Notes: generated by a model not told the origin, from the sequence alone. DNA of 64,000 nt from UBA966 sp046350355 (GCA_046350355.1 JAXMAN010000003.1:328214-392213); one strand, 5' to 3'. Shown: positions 13,969-23,271, counted from the stretch's first letter. Translations and numbers: made by a program.

Positions 13969-15422
13969 GCGGATCCCTCGCATCGCGCGCGCTGCCGCCG
14001 GCGCTGCTGGCGCTGGGAGCCGGGCTGAGCCTGTGGGTGGTGCCGACGCTGCTGCGCACCGCGCAGACCGAGCGCACGCAGCGCGCGGTGGATGGCGCGC
14101 AGCAGCGGCTGGATTCCTCGAACGTGCTCGTCGCCTTCAACGAGGCGATGCGAGACATCGGCCGCGCGGTCGAGCCCTCGGTGGTGCACGTGAGCGTCGC
14201 CGGCGAGGTGAAGGGCCGCGCGGGCTCGCGCGCCTTCACGCAGAGCGGCTCGGGCTGGATCTGGGACGCGCAGGGGCGCATCGTCACCAACGCGCACGTC
14301 GTCGACGGCGCCGCCGCGATCGAGGTGCAGCTCAACGACGGCGTGCTGCGCCCCGCGACGCTGGTGGGCCTGGACCTGCGCACCGACGTCGCGCTGCTGA
14401 GCATCGACGGCGAGGGGCTGCATCCCGCGCGCCGCTCCAACGACCTGCCCGCGCAGGGGGACCTGGTCTTCGCCTTCGGCTCGCCCTTCGAGTTCCGCTT
14501 CAGCATGAGCAGCGGCATCGTCTCGGGGATCGGCCGCAGCGCCGGGCTCGCGGAGGTCGAGTACGAGAACTTCATCCAGGTCGACGCCGCGATCAATCCC
14601 GGCAACTCCGGCGGCCCGCTCACGGACGTGCGCGGGCAGGTGATCGGCATGAACACCGCGATCGCCACCGGCCGCGGCAGCACGCTGGGCAGCGGGCAGT
14701 TCGCGGGCATCGGCCTGGCGATCCCGATGACGATCGTGGAGAACGTCGTCGAGCAGCTCATCGCGCACGGCAGCGTCGCGAAGGGCTTCCTGGGCGTCAC
14801 GGTGATCGACACCGACATGGCCGCGGGCGCGCGCGATCCCGCGGTGCGGCTGGCGGGCGCGAACTTCCAGGGCTCGGGCGCGGTCGTCACGACCGTCACG
14901 CCCAACAGCCCCGCCGCGCGCGCGGGCCTGCGTCCGGGCGATGTCATCACGGCGATCGGCCCGCGGCGCATCGGTTCGCGCGACGAGGTGCTCAGCGAGG
15001 TCGGCACGAGCCGTCCCGGCAGCAGCCTGGCGCTGGAGCTCTGGCGTCCCGACGCGCAGAAGCGCGAGGGCGAGCGCCTGACCATCAAGGCCGAGCTGGG
15101 CACGATGGATCCGTTCGTCAACGGCGGCATCTGGGCGGACCTGCTGCAGCGCGCGGGCCTGGGCGAGCTGCGCGACAGCGCGCGCCCCGCGCGCCGGGGC
15201 GTCGAGATCGGCCGCTCCACCGGCGAGCTCGCCAAGCAGGCGCCCGCGGGGTCGGTGATCGTGGCGCTGGAGGGGCAGCGCGTCTACAGCGTCGACGACC
15301 TCTTCCTGCGCCTGACCCGCTACGCCACCAGCCGCACCCGCCTGACGGGGGAGCCCTCGCTCGTGGTCACGGTGCAGCGCCCCGACGGCACCGAGGCGGA
15401 CGTCGAGATCCCGCTGCGCTGA
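13965..15422 (+). CDS. DegP/HtrA-like envelope serine protease
   Basis: Envelope quality-control protease. The 485-residue protein has a hydrophobic N-terminal segment (about 8-26) that serves as signal or anchor. The trypsin domain follows with the triad His in TNAHVVDG, Asp in LRTDVALL and Ser in NPGNSGGP. A PDZ domain comes next (GSGAVVTTVTPNSPAARAGLRPGDVI), and a weaker second PDZ-like part (SVIVALEGQRVYSVDDL) ends the protein. It overlaps panB by 4 bases, an odd pairing functionally. Confidence 0.92.
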   Translation: MSGSLASRALPPALLALGAGLSLWVVPTLLRTAQTERTQRAVDGAQQRLDSSNVLVAFNEAMRDIGRAVEPSVVHVSVAGEVKGRAGSRAFTQSGSGWIWDAQGRIVTNAHVVDGAAAIEVQLNDGVLRPATLVGLDLRTDVALLSIDGEGLHPARRSNDLPAQGDLVFAFGSPFEFRFSMSSGIVSGIGRSAGLAEVEYENFIQVDAAINPGNSGGPLTDVRGQVIGMNTAIATGRGSTLGSGQFAGIGLAIPMTIVENVVEQLIAHGSVAKGFLGVTVIDTDMAAGARDPAVRLAGANFQGSGAVVTTVTPNSPAARAGLRPGDVITAIGPRRIGSRDEVLSEVGTSRPGSSLALELWRPDAQKREGERLTIKAELGTMDPFVNGGIWADLLQRAGLGELRDSARPARRGVEIGRSTGELAKQAPAGSVIVALEGQRVYSVDDLFLRLTRYATSRTRLTGEPSLVVTVQRPDGTEADVEIPLR

Positions 15423-15454
15423 GGCGCGGCGGCGCTACCATCGTGCCCCGCGCC

Positions 15455-16366
15455 ATGGCGACTGCGACGCCCCAGCTCCAGCTCGATGCCGCCGCCTCCC
15501 CGGCTTCCGGCGGCGGCGCGCCGCTGCTGGAGGTGCGCGACCTGCGCACCTACTTCCCGATCCGCAAGGGCATCCTGCAGCGCGTCGTCGGCCACCACAA
15601 GGCGGTCGACGGCGTGAGCTTCGACCTGCGCCGCGGCGAGACGCTCGGCCTGGTCGGCGAGTCCGGCTGCGGCAAGACGACCGTCGGCCGCACGGTGCTC
15701 GCGCTGCAGAAGGCGACGGGCGGCACGGTGCGCTTCGAGGGACGCGACGTCTTCTCGCTGGGCGCGGCCTCGATGCGCCAGCTCCGGCGCGACATGCAGA
15801 TCATCTTCCAGGATCCCGGCGGCAGCCTCAATCCGCGCATGCGCGTGGGCGGCATCGTCGGCGAGCCGCTGGAGGTGCACGGCATGGCCAAGGGCGAGGA
15901 GCTGCGCGAGCGCGTCGAGCTGCTGCTGGAGCGCTGCGGCCTGTGGCGCGCGGCGATCGACCGCTACCCGCACGAGTTCTCCGGCGGCCAGCGCCAGCGC
16001 ATCGGCATCGCGCGCGCGCTCGCGCTGCAGCCCAAGATGATCGTCTGCGACGAGCCCACCAGCGCGCTGGATGTCAGCGTGCAGAGCGCGATCCTCAACC
16101 TGCTGGCCGACCTGCAGTCCGAGTTCGGCCTCAGCTACCTCTTCATCAGCCACGACATGGCGGTCATCCACCATGTCTGCGACCGCATCGCGGTGATGAA
16201 GGACGGCAAGATCGTGGAGGAGGGGACGCGCGACGAGGTGATCGAGGCGCCCAAGCATCCGTACACGAAGCGCCTGCTGCTGGCGGTGCCCGAGTGCGAT
16301 CCGCGCGTCGACGCCGTCAAGCGCGCCGAGCGCCAGCGGATGCTGCAGGAAGAGATCGAGCGATGA
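15455..16366 (+). CDS. Oligopeptide/dipeptide ABC transporter ATP-binding protein
   Basis: OppF/DppF-type ATPase. The 303 residues include YFPIRKGILQRVVGHHKAVDGVSF, Walker A GESGCGKTT, Q-loop IIFQDPGGSLNPRM (the family hallmark), signature EFSGGQRQRIGIARAL, Walker B MIVCDEPTSALD and H-loop FISHD. The C-terminal HPYTKRLLLAVP tail is shared with peptide importers. No permease, partner ATPase or binding protein lies next to it, so it must work with components coded elsewhere or be an orphan. Its stop overlaps the next start. Confidence 0.92.
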   Translation: MATATPQLQLDAAASPASGGGAPLLEVRDLRTYFPIRKGILQRVVGHHKAVDGVSFDLRRGETLGLVGESGCGKTTVGRTVLALQKATGGTVRFEGRDVFSLGAASMRQLRRDMQIIFQDPGGSLNPRMRVGGIVGEPLEVHGMAKGEELRERVELLLERCGLWRAAIDRYPHEFSGGQRQRIGIARALALQPKMIVCDEPTSALDVSVQSAILNLLADLQSEFGLSYLFISHDMAVIHHVCDRIAVMKDGKIVEEGTRDEVIEAPKHPYTKRLLLAVPECDPRVDAVKRAERQRMLQEEIER

Positions 16367-16869
16367 CCGCCCCCGAGGGCGCGCCGCTGCCGCCCACGCC
16401 GGAGCAGGCCGCGCGCAACCGCAAGATCATCCTGGCGCTCGCGGTGGCCTTCGCCGCGGTCTCGACGATGGTGGCCGTCTGGGGCGCGATGGTGACCGGC
16501 CAGGTCCGCGAGCGCGCCCATGCGACCGACGCGCAGCTTCGCTCGCTGGGGTGGACGATCCTGTGCTACGCGGCGGCCAACGGCGGCGTCTTCCCGACGG
16601 GCGAGCAGGCGCTCGCGCAGACGGACCCGACGCGCGGCCCCGCCGCGGGCGCTGGCTGGCCCGCCGACCGCGACGCGGCGATGGCGGGGCTGGCGTACCT
16701 GCCGCCGGCGCAGTGCGGCTCGGTCGGGGTGACCTGGGCCTCCGGCGGCGCGCACCCTGGCTTCACCGCCCCGGCGCTGAACGCCAACGGGATGCCCAGC
16801 GGGCTCGGGACGCTCGACGAGGTGAATGGGTGGCTTGAGGCGTTTGCTCGGTCGCGCGTCGCGCCGTAG
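16363..16869 (+). CDS. Membrane-anchored protein of unknown function (pseudopilin-like core)
   Basis: I do not recognise a named family. The 168-residue product has a Pro-rich N-terminus, one membrane helix (about 22-45: IILALAVAFAAVSTMVAVWG), then an extracytoplasmic domain. The stretch LRSLGWTILCYAAANGGVFP resembles the region after the helix in planctomycete type II pseudopilins, where a helix ends in a G-x-FP turn. The classic prepilin cleavage motif is not evident. It overlaps the ABC ATPase by 4 bases, implying coexpression. Confidence 0.6.
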   Translation: MTAPEGAPLPPTPEQAARNRKIILALAVAFAAVSTMVAVWGAMVTGQVRERAHATDAQLRSLGWTILCYAAANGGVFPTGEQALAQTDPTRGPAAGAGWPADRDAAMAGLAYLPPAQCGSVGVTWASGGAHPGFTAPALNANGMPSGLGTLDEVNGWLEAFARSRVAP

Positions 16870-16992
16870 GAGCGCGCGGCGCCGGCGCCCGCCGCCCACG
16901 CGGCGCGCCCGCGCTCACCACGCAAAAGCTCGGGATCCACACGGGTGCGGTCGCTGCGGCGGTGGGGTACCGTGCCCCGCTGGAGCGTCGCC

Positions 16993-17943
16993 ATGAGCAG
17001 TCCGCAGACCGCCACCGAGTCCGTCACCGCCGCCGTCAACGCCGCCGCTGCCGCCGCCGCGCAGCCCGTCGCGGGGCGCCCCTTCCGCGCCGTCGCGCCG
17101 ACGGTGCCGATGCACGACGTGATGGGCGGCGCCGCGCGCTGGGAGATCCCGTGCCTGGACCACGGCTTCGTCGCGCTCGTGGACTGCATGCCGCGCCTGG
17201 TGCCCGAGGGCAAGACCGGCGACTTCGCGATCGTGCAGGCCGCGCGCGTCAGCTACGGCGAGGGCACGAAGCAGGTGAGCGAGGACCGCGGGCTCGTGCG
17301 CTACCTCATGCGCCACCGCCACTCGACCCCCTTCGAGATGGTCGAGTTCAAGTTCCACATCGCGATGCCGATCTTCGTCGCGCGCCAGTGGATCCGCCAC
17401 CGCACCGCGAACGTGAACGAGTACTCCGCGCGCTACTCGATCGTGCCGGACCGCTTCTACCGCCCCGGCGTGGATGCGATCCGCAAGCAGTCCAAGTCGA
17501 ACCGCCAGGGTGGCGACGAGCCCATCGACGCGGGCACCGCGGAGGACTTCCTGCACCTGCTGGAGAAGGCCGAGGCGCTCTACCAGGAGTACCTGGGCCT
17601 GACCGAGCGCGGCGTAGCGCGCGAGCTCGCGCGCGCGGCGCTGCCGGTGAGCGTCTACACCGAGTGGTACTGGAAGTGCGACCTGCACAACATCTTCCAC
17701 TTCCTCTCGCTGCGCATGGACCCGCACGCGCAGCTGGAGATCCAGGTCTTCGCGAAGGCGATGTACGAGATGCTCAAGCCGATCGTGCCCGTCGCGGCGG
17801 AGGCCTTCGAGGACTACCGCCTGGGCGCGATGCAGCTCACCCGGCTGGAGATCGAGGCGCTGCGGACGGGGGCGCCGCTGGCGACCGAGAACAAGCGCGA
17901 GATCGCCGAGTGGGAGGCGAAGAAGGCGCAGCTCGGGCGCTGA
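16993..17943 (+). CDS. thyX: Flavin-dependent thymidylate synthase
   Basis: Makes dTMP from dUMP with FAD and methylene-THF. The signature RHRTANVNEYSARY starts at about residue 135 (the RHRxxSxNExSxRY motif with Thr for the first Ser). HRHSTPFEMVEFKFHIAMPIF and the C-terminal FHFLSLRMDPHAQLEIQVFA fit the family. The ATG at 16993 gives 316 residues, longer than the usual 210-250 because of an Ala-rich N-terminus and a charged C-terminal tail. No thyA is visible in this window. Confidence 0.94.
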   Translation: MSSPQTATESVTAAVNAAAAAAAQPVAGRPFRAVAPTVPMHDVMGGAARWEIPCLDHGFVALVDCMPRLVPEGKTGDFAIVQAARVSYGEGTKQVSEDRGLVRYLMRHRHSTPFEMVEFKFHIAMPIFVARQWIRHRTANVNEYSARYSIVPDRFYRPGVDAIRKQSKSNRQGGDEPIDAGTAEDFLHLLEKAEALYQEYLGLTERGVARELARAALPVSVYTEWYWKCDLHNIFHFLSLRMDPHAQLEIQVFAKAMYEMLKPIVPVAAEAFEDYRLGAMQLTRLEIEALRTGAPLATENKREIAEWEAKKAQLGR

Positions 17944-17985
17944 GGATTTCGCAACCGGCGGCCGGGGGTCGCGGTATCAGCGCCG

Positions 17986-18759
17986 GTGCCCTGGATCCGA
18001 TTCCTGCTCCTGATGGTCGCGCTCGCGCTCCCCGCGCTGGGTGGCTGCTCGCAGCGCCTGGCCGTGGAAGGCCGCGGCGATCGCCTGTACGCCGAGGCGC
18101 AGGGCGCGATGGAGAGCGAGGGCTTCCGCCCCGTGGGCCGTGGCAGCGACCTTCCCGGGGCCAAGGGGAGCGACCCGCGGCAGGGGCGCCTCCAGTTCCT
18201 GTACTACGCCGATAACCTCGCGCCGACGATCGTCGAGATCCGGATCGAGCCGGGCGCGAACGAGATGAGCCGCACGGTGCGCGTCCCGGCGGAGGCCGTG
18301 GTCGTGGCGCCGAGTGCGGGCGCGGCGGGCGAGGCGGACGCGGTGCGTGCCGGCGCCGTGCGTGGCCGCGAGGGCTGCGGCAGCGGCGGATGCGGCAGCG
18401 GATGCGCCTCGGGCACGACGGTGTGCGCGGTGCCCGCGCCGCCGGTGCTGCTGGCGATCGACCCTGCAGTGACTCCGGTGGCCGCGGCGCCCGCGACCCC
18501 CGCGTCGCCCGCGACCGCGACCCCGACCACCCGCACCGCGCTGACGTCCACCGCGGGTGCGCCCGCGTCGGTCGCGCGCGTCGAGCCGGTCGTCTCCCCC
18601 AACGGCGCGCCGCTCCCGTACGCGCCGGACCTCTTCGGCGCGCACCGGGTCATCGTGACGGCCTGGTCGAGCCTGACCTACGCGCCGGATCCCTTCATCG
18701 CCGACCTGGCCGTGAATGTGCTGCGCCGCGCGTACCTGCTCTCGGGCAACGTGCGGTAG
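17986..18759 (+). CDS. Predicted lipoprotein of unknown function
   Basis: It starts with GTG at 17986. Residues 5-20 are hydrophobic and end in the lipobox LGGC, so Cys21 should be lipidated. The mature part has a small domain (about 25-95), then a Gly/Cys-rich patch (CGSGGCGSGC near 130), a long Ala/Pro/Thr low-complexity linker, and a C-terminal region VIVTAWSSLTYAPDPFIADL. No family is recognised. The Cys cluster might bind metal or form disulfides; this is an inference. Confidence 0.65.
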   Translation: MPWIRFLLLMVALALPALGGCSQRLAVEGRGDRLYAEAQGAMESEGFRPVGRGSDLPGAKGSDPRQGRLQFLYYADNLAPTIVEIRIEPGANEMSRTVRVPAEAVVVAPSAGAAGEADAVRAGAVRGREGCGSGGCGSGCASGTTVCAVPAPPVLLAIDPAVTPVAAAPATPASPATATPTTRTALTSTAGAPASVARVEPVVSPNGAPLPYAPDLFGAHRVIVTAWSSLTYAPDPFIADLAVNVLRRAYLLSGNVR

Positions 18760-18806
18760 CGCGTCGCGCGGCGGACCGCGCCCCCCGTGCCTGCATCGCG
18801 CATTCT

Positions 18807-19316
18807 TCAGCGACGATCCGAATCCGGCGGCTTCGAGATCAACCCGATCAGCGGCTTGTCCGGGCCGACCTGGATCTGCGCGAGCACGATCGGCGTCGGC
18901 TGGTAGTAGCGGAACCAGCCGCCGGGGAAGGGGCCCTCGCCGCGCTCGTCCCAGAAGGACTCGATGTCGAGCTCGAGCGTCTCGCCCGCCTTCAGCTCCG
19001 GGATGTGGCGCATGTAGCGCTGGTTGATCCAGAGATCGAAGTCGGTGTAGGTGTTCGCGGTCGCGTTGACCAGCTTGAGCGCGCCCTGGTTCAGGTTCGA
19101 GATGACCTGGATGTCGACGACGGACTCCTGCTTCAGGGCGCGCGGATAGGCGCGCGTCGCCTGCGTCGGGTCGTACGGATAGCGCTGGCAGCCCGCGCCC
19201 AGCAGCGCAAGGCCCGCCGCCGCCGCGCCCAGCGCGAGCAGCGCGGCGTGCGTGCCGGCGGCGACGCGCGCGCGGCGCGCGGCATGCGTCTTCGAAGCTG
19301 ACGGGCCAGGGCGCAT
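18807..19316 (-). CDS. Predicted lipoprotein of unknown function
   Basis: The ATG at 19316 gives 169 residues: a basic N-terminus, a hydrophobic stretch and the lipobox LLGAGC, followed by QRYPYDPTQ. The mature part reads like a small beta domain (ESVVDIQVISNLNQGALKLVNATANTYTDF...LELDIESFWDERGEGPFPGG). No named family is recognised. It is divergent from the dus gene at 19372 and convergent with the previous lipoprotein gene, 47 bases away. Confidence 0.7.
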   Translation of the reverse strand: MRPGPSASKTHAARRARVAAGTHAALLALGAAAAGLALLGAGCQRYPYDPTQATRAYPRALKQESVVDIQVISNLNQGALKLVNATANTYTDFDLWINQRYMRHIPELKAGETLELDIESFWDERGEGPFPGGWFRYYQPTPIVLAQIQVGPDKPLIGLISKPPDSDRR

Positions 19317-19371
19317 CGCTGCGTAGTATCCACGAAATCGGCCTGCGCCGCCGCGCGCGCCGTGCGTGCCC

Positions 19372-20616
19372 ATGGGCGTCGAGCTGAATCCATCCCGCAT
19401 CCCGCCCCGGCAGCTCTCGCGTCCGGTCGAGGAGACCGCGCGCCACGCGCGCGTCGACCCGCGCGTGCAGGCGCTCGTGCCCGGCTTCGACGCGCCCTTC
19501 TTCCAGGCGGGGCTCGCCGGCTACTCCGACGGCGCGATGCGCCTGGTCGCGCGCCGCCACGGCTGCCCCTTCTGCGTCACCGAGGCGCTGCTGGACCGCA
19601 CGCTCATCAACGGCGGCAAGGGGCGCCGCAAGGAGGACCCCGACCTCATCGCCAGCGAGGTGGGCATGGGCGAGATCGAGGAGAACCGCGCCGCGGGACT
19701 CGACGACCATCCGATCGCGGGCCAGATCATGGGCAGCGATCCCGACGAGATGGCGCGCGGCTCGCACCTGCTGGTGGCGATGGGCTACGACGTGGTGGAT
19801 GTGAACCTCGCGTGTCCCGTGAAGAAGATCAAGCGCAAGGCGCGCGGCGGGCACTTCCTGGCGCATCCCGAGGACGCGATCGCCGTCCTGCGCGCGGTGC
19901 GCGCCGCCGTGCCGCCGGGCATCCCGTGCACGGTGAAGCTGCGCCGCAGCTTCGACGACACGCCCGAGATGGCGCGGAACTTCGAGCGCATCTTCGACGC
20001 CTCCTACGAGATGGGCTACGCGTGGGCGACGGTCCACTGCCGCACCGTCGAGCAGCGCTACCTGGGTCCGGGCCGCTGGGAGTTCCTGCGCGAGCTCGTG
20101 CAGCGGCGGTCCGACCGCGTGATCTTCGGCTCCGGCGACATCTGGACGGTGCTGGACATCTTCCGCATGCTGGACATGTGCGGCGTGCAGGGGGTGAGCG
20201 TCGCGCGCGGGTGCATCGGGAATCCCTGGATCTTCCACCAGGCGCGCGAGATGATGGCCGGCCGCCCGCCGATCGCGCCCTCCATCCAGGAGCAGCGCGC
20301 CGTGCTCCTGCAGCACTACGAGTTCAGCGAGATCATCCATGGCGCGGGCCGCACCAGCCGGCACATGCGCAAGTTCGGGATCAAGTTCGCGCAGCACCAT
20401 CCACACGCGATGCAGGTGAAGGCCGACTTCATCCGCTGCGACGACGCGGCGCAGTGGCGCGCCGTGATCGAGCGCCACTACGGCCCCGAGGCGCAGGCGC
20501 GCGCGGCGGCGGCAGGGTGGACGCCCGCGGTCGTGACGGACGCCTCGGCCGCGATGGCGATGGCGGACGCGGACCTCGACTGCGCGCCCAGCGACGGCTG
20601 CGGCTCGAGCACGTAG
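19372..20616 (+). CDS. tRNA-dihydrouridine synthase (DusB-like)
   Basis: FMN enzyme reducing uridines of the tRNA D-loop. The 414-residue protein has the TIM-barrel motifs: LAGYSDGAMRLVARRHG, PIAGQIMGSDPDEMA, and DVVDVNLACPVKKIKRKARGG with the catalytic Cys, then TVKLRRSF, TVHCRT and VSVARGCIGNPWIF. The C-terminal helical domain follows. It is longer than usual at both ends. The last 139 bases overlap the 3' end of the FG-GAP gene on the other strand. The ATG at 19372 is preferred over the GTG two codons earlier. Confidence 0.9.
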   Translation: MGVELNPSRIPPRQLSRPVEETARHARVDPRVQALVPGFDAPFFQAGLAGYSDGAMRLVARRHGCPFCVTEALLDRTLINGGKGRRKEDPDLIASEVGMGEIEENRAAGLDDHPIAGQIMGSDPDEMARGSHLLVAMGYDVVDVNLACPVKKIKRKARGGHFLAHPEDAIAVLRAVRAAVPPGIPCTVKLRRSFDDTPEMARNFERIFDASYEMGYAWATVHCRTVEQRYLGPGRWEFLRELVQRRSDRVIFGSGDIWTVLDIFRMLDMCGVQGVSVARGCIGNPWIFHQAREMMAGRPPIAPSIQEQRAVLLQHYEFSEIIHGAGRTSRHMRKFGIKFAQHHPHAMQVKADFIRCDDAAQWRAVIERHYGPEAQARAAAAGWTPAVVTDASAAMAMADADLDCAPSDGCGSST

Positions 20617-22016
20617 CGCGCGATCTCGCCCGGCACCCGCGGATGCTCCGGGTCCTGGCCTGCGGCCAGCAGCGCGAGGACGCGACGCGCGCCGCCCGCG
20701 GTCGTGACGCGCGCCAGCGCGGTCGCCGCGCCGAAGCGCGCGCCCGGCTTCGCGGGACGCGGGCGCAGCGCCTCCATGCGGCCGGTCGCGAGTTCGAGCG
20801 CCCACGCCGCCCCTGCATCCTCCGCGACGGCGTCGTCGCCGGGCGCGCCGACGAGCGCCCACGGCGGCGCGATCGCCAGCGACTGGCCGAAGGCGTCGCC
20901 GGCGGAGCGGTCGGCGGGGGTGAGCACGCGCACGGGGTGCCAGGAGTCGCCTTCGAGCCGCAGGTGCACGACGCTGCCGCGCGCGTTGGGGCGGCCGGTG
21001 GGCGCGTGATCGCGTCGCGCGATCGGCGCGCCCACCAGAAGATCAACGCCCGCGAGCGCGACGCTGGCACCGTACCAGCCGACCGCGCCCGCGGGCGCGC
21101 GCAAGGAATCGACGATGCGCCACCCGCCGGCGGTGCGGCGCGCCAGATGCACCATGCCCGCGTTCGCGGTCGCGAGGTCCGCGCCCGGCTCGCCGATGGC
21201 GAGCCACTCGCCGTCGACCGCGACGCTCGCGCCGAAGTGCGCGCCGCGCTGCGGCCGCGGCGCCTGCAGCCGCACCAGGTGCGTGACCGCGCGCTCCGGC
21301 GGCGCGCCGACCGCAAAGAGATCGACCACGCCCGCATCCACCGCGCCCGGCGGATCGCCCGGCTCGCCAGGCAGGTCCGCGCGCGGCGAAGCGACCGCGA
21401 GCGTCGTGCCGTCGAAGGCGATCGCCGCGCCGAATTCCGACGCCGGCTCGGGCCGCGGGCAGTGGATCTCCTCGACTTCCCAGCGCGGGGGCGCCGCGGA
21501 TGCCTCGCCCTCCGCCGTGGCGGGAAAGGCCAGGTACGCCGCGCCCTGGTCGCACGCGCGCACCCGACAGCCGAGGTGCGGCGCGCCGATCGCGCACGTG
21601 TCGCCGGCCGCCGCGAGCGCGCGCCCGAAGCCGGCGCGGCGGTCGCCCGCGGGATGCAGGATGCGCTCCGGCGGCGGGGGCGGCGGGGACGCATCGCCTG
21701 CGGCGTCGTCACGCTCGCGGACGAGCTCGGCGAGGGCGAGGGCCGTGACCTGCGGCGGTCCGTCGCCGACATCCCAGTCGCGCAACGGGCCGATCCAAAG
21801 GCGGTCGTCGCCCACGCCGAGCGCATCCCCGTAGAGCCCCGCGATGGCGCGCGTCGGCGTCAGCGCGGTGAGCGCGCGCCACCGCGTCGCCGCGTCGCCC
21901 GCGCCCTCCGGCGTCGCGCGCGGGCCCGACGCGCCCACGCACGCGATCGCCACGCCCACCATCGCCAGCGCGCCGCGCGCGCGGGCCCGCTTCCGTGCAT
22001 CGGTGCTCGTCTTCAT
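20478..22016 (-). CDS. Secreted FG-GAP repeat (beta-propeller) protein
   Basis: The 512-residue protein has an N-terminal signal-like segment (about 13-29). It then has at least five repeats of the type FGxAxAxDGxxLAVGxP, for example FGAAIAFDGTTLAVASPRAD, FGASVAVDGEWLAIGEPGAD and FGQSLAIAPPWALVGAPGDD. These are FG-GAP blades as in integrin-alpha-like propellers, common in planctomycete exported proteins. Role unknown; adhesion or surface display is a guess. It is convergent with the dus gene and overlaps it by 139 bases, giving both proteins Ala-rich tails. Confidence 0.75.
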   Translation of the reverse strand: MKTSTDARKRARARGALAMVGVAIACVGASGPRATPEGAGDAATRWRALTALTPTRAIAGLYGDALGVGDDRLWIGPLRDWDVGDGPPQVTALALAELVRERDDAAGDASPPPPPPERILHPAGDRRAGFGRALAAAGDTCAIGAPHLGCRVRACDQGAAYLAFPATAEGEASAAPPRWEVEEIHCPRPEPASEFGAAIAFDGTTLAVASPRADLPGEPGDPPGAVDAGVVDLFAVGAPPERAVTHLVRLQAPRPQRGAHFGASVAVDGEWLAIGEPGADLATANAGMVHLARRTAGGWRIVDSLRAPAGAVGWYGASVALAGVDLLVGAPIARRDHAPTGRPNARGSVVHLRLEGDSWHPVRVLTPADRSAGDAFGQSLAIAPPWALVGAPGDDAVAEDAGAAWALELATGRMEALRPRPAKPGARFGAATALARVTTAGGARRVLALLAAGQDPEHPRVPGEIARYVLEPQPSLGAQSRSASAIAIAAEASVTTAGVHPAAAARACASGP

Positions 22017-22109
22017 GCGCGCATGGTGGGCAGGCGGCGCGCACGCATCGCGATTCGCCGCCCTTTTTCAGGCGCATTCCAAACTTCGCGCGGCCTACGA
22101 TGCGCCACC

Positions 22110-22877
22110 ATGCACGCCGCCGACGACCGCTACCAGGATGGATCGCACGCGCACGAGGGCTACCTCGCCTACGACGACACGACGCCCGCGAAGCGCCCCG
22201 CGGTCCTCATCTTCCATCAGTGGGCCGGCTGCGGCGCCTTCGAGCAGTCGAAGGCGCGCATGCTCGCGGAGCTGGGCTACGTCGGCTTCGCGGTCGACAT
22301 GTACGGCGCGGGCAAGCGCGGCTCGAATCCGCAGGAAAACAGCGCGCTCATGACGCCGCTCGTGCAGGACCGCGCGCTGCTGCGCCGGCGCACCGAGGCG
22401 GCGCTCGCGCGCGTGCGCAGCCTGCCGATGGTCGACGCGGACCGCATCGGCGCGATCGGCTTCTGCTTCGGCGGGCTCTGCGCCTTCGACCTCGCGCGCT
22501 ACGGCATCGCCGGCGTGCGTGGCTGCATGGGCTTCCACGGGCTGTTCGCGCCCCCCGCCGCGGGCAGCGTGGCGCGCGCTGCGCGCATGCACACGAAGGT
22601 GCTGGCCGCGCATGGCTGGAACGACCCGATGGTGCGCCCCGACGCGGTCGAGGCCTTTGCGAAGGAGCTCTCCGACCACGGGGCGGACTGGCAGATCCTG
22701 GCGCTCGGCGGCTGCGGCCACGCCTTCACGAACCCCGCCGCGCAGGATCCGGCCGGCGGCATGCAGTATTCGACGCTCGCCGACGAGCGCAGCTTCGCCG
22801 CGATGCGGCGCTTCTTCGCCGAGGTCTTCGGCCCGCGCTACGAATCGCGCGTGACCAATTGCCCCTGGCCGGCGTGA
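22110..22877 (+). CDS. Dienelactone hydrolase family protein
   Basis: Alpha/beta hydrolase of 255 residues. The nucleophile is Cys in GFCFGGLC, the Cys-nucleophile elbow that marks this family, with Asp in HGWNDPMV and His in GGCGHAFTNP completing the triad. PAVLIFHQWAGCGAFEQSKARML fits the oxyanion region. The family splits dienelactones in aromatic degradation, but many members have other or unknown ester substrates, and no aromatic genes are nearby. Confidence 0.88.
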   Translation: MHAADDRYQDGSHAHEGYLAYDDTTPAKRPAVLIFHQWAGCGAFEQSKARMLAELGYVGFAVDMYGAGKRGSNPQENSALMTPLVQDRALLRRRTEAALARVRSLPMVDADRIGAIGFCFGGLCAFDLARYGIAGVRGCMGFHGLFAPPAAGSVARAARMHTKVLAAHGWNDPMVRPDAVEAFAKELSDHGADWQILALGGCGHAFTNPAAQDPAGGMQYSTLADERSFAAMRRFFAEVFGPRYESRVTNCPWPA

Positions 22878-22884
22878 CGGCGGA

Positions 22885-23271
22885 TCACGGCGCCTTTGGA
22901 TCCGGCTGCATGACGCCGAAGATGTTTCCGTCGGGATCCTTCAGGTAAGCGAGCCAGCCCACGCCCGAGATGGGCATCGTCGGATGCGCGACGGTGCCGC
23001 CGAGGCCCTGCGCCTTCGCGACGGTCGCCTCGGCCGACGCGACCTGCACGGTGCAGACGAAGCTCGTGACCGGCTCGCCGCCCGCGCCCGCAGGCCCGCG
23101 GCGCAGCACGAGTCCGCCGTTGATGCCCGGCTCCTCCGCGGGACCGGTGCCGATGAGCCAGTAGTCGATCGCGCCCCACTTGGTGAAGCTCCACCCGAAG
23201 AGTGCGCCGTAGAAGTCGACGAGCGCCTGCGGGTGCGTGGCGTGGATCTCGAAGTGGATGACGCGGGACAT
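22885..23271 (-). CDS. VOC-domain (glyoxalase/bleomycin resistance fold) protein
   Basis: A single-domain 128-residue protein with the two babab units of the vicinal oxygen chelate fold: IHFEIHATHPQALVDFYGALFGWSF...WLIGTGP and FVCTVQVASAEATVAKAQGLGG...WLAYLKDPDGNIFGVMQPD. The DPDGN-x-F/I-x-V/L-MQ end is typical of members of unknown substrate. It is convergent with the previous gene, 7 bases apart. Confidence 0.85.
   Translation of the reverse strand: MSRVIHFEIHATHPQALVDFYGALFGWSFTKWGAIDYWLIGTGPAEEPGINGGLVLRRGPAGAGGEPVTSFVCTVQVASAEATVAKAQGLGGTVAHPTMPISGVGWLAYLKDPDGNIFGVMQPDPKAP

Noticed and set aside
16870..16920. GC-rich hairpin after the pseudopilin-like gene as a terminator.
   Set aside because: The stem is interrupted and no T run follows on either strand.
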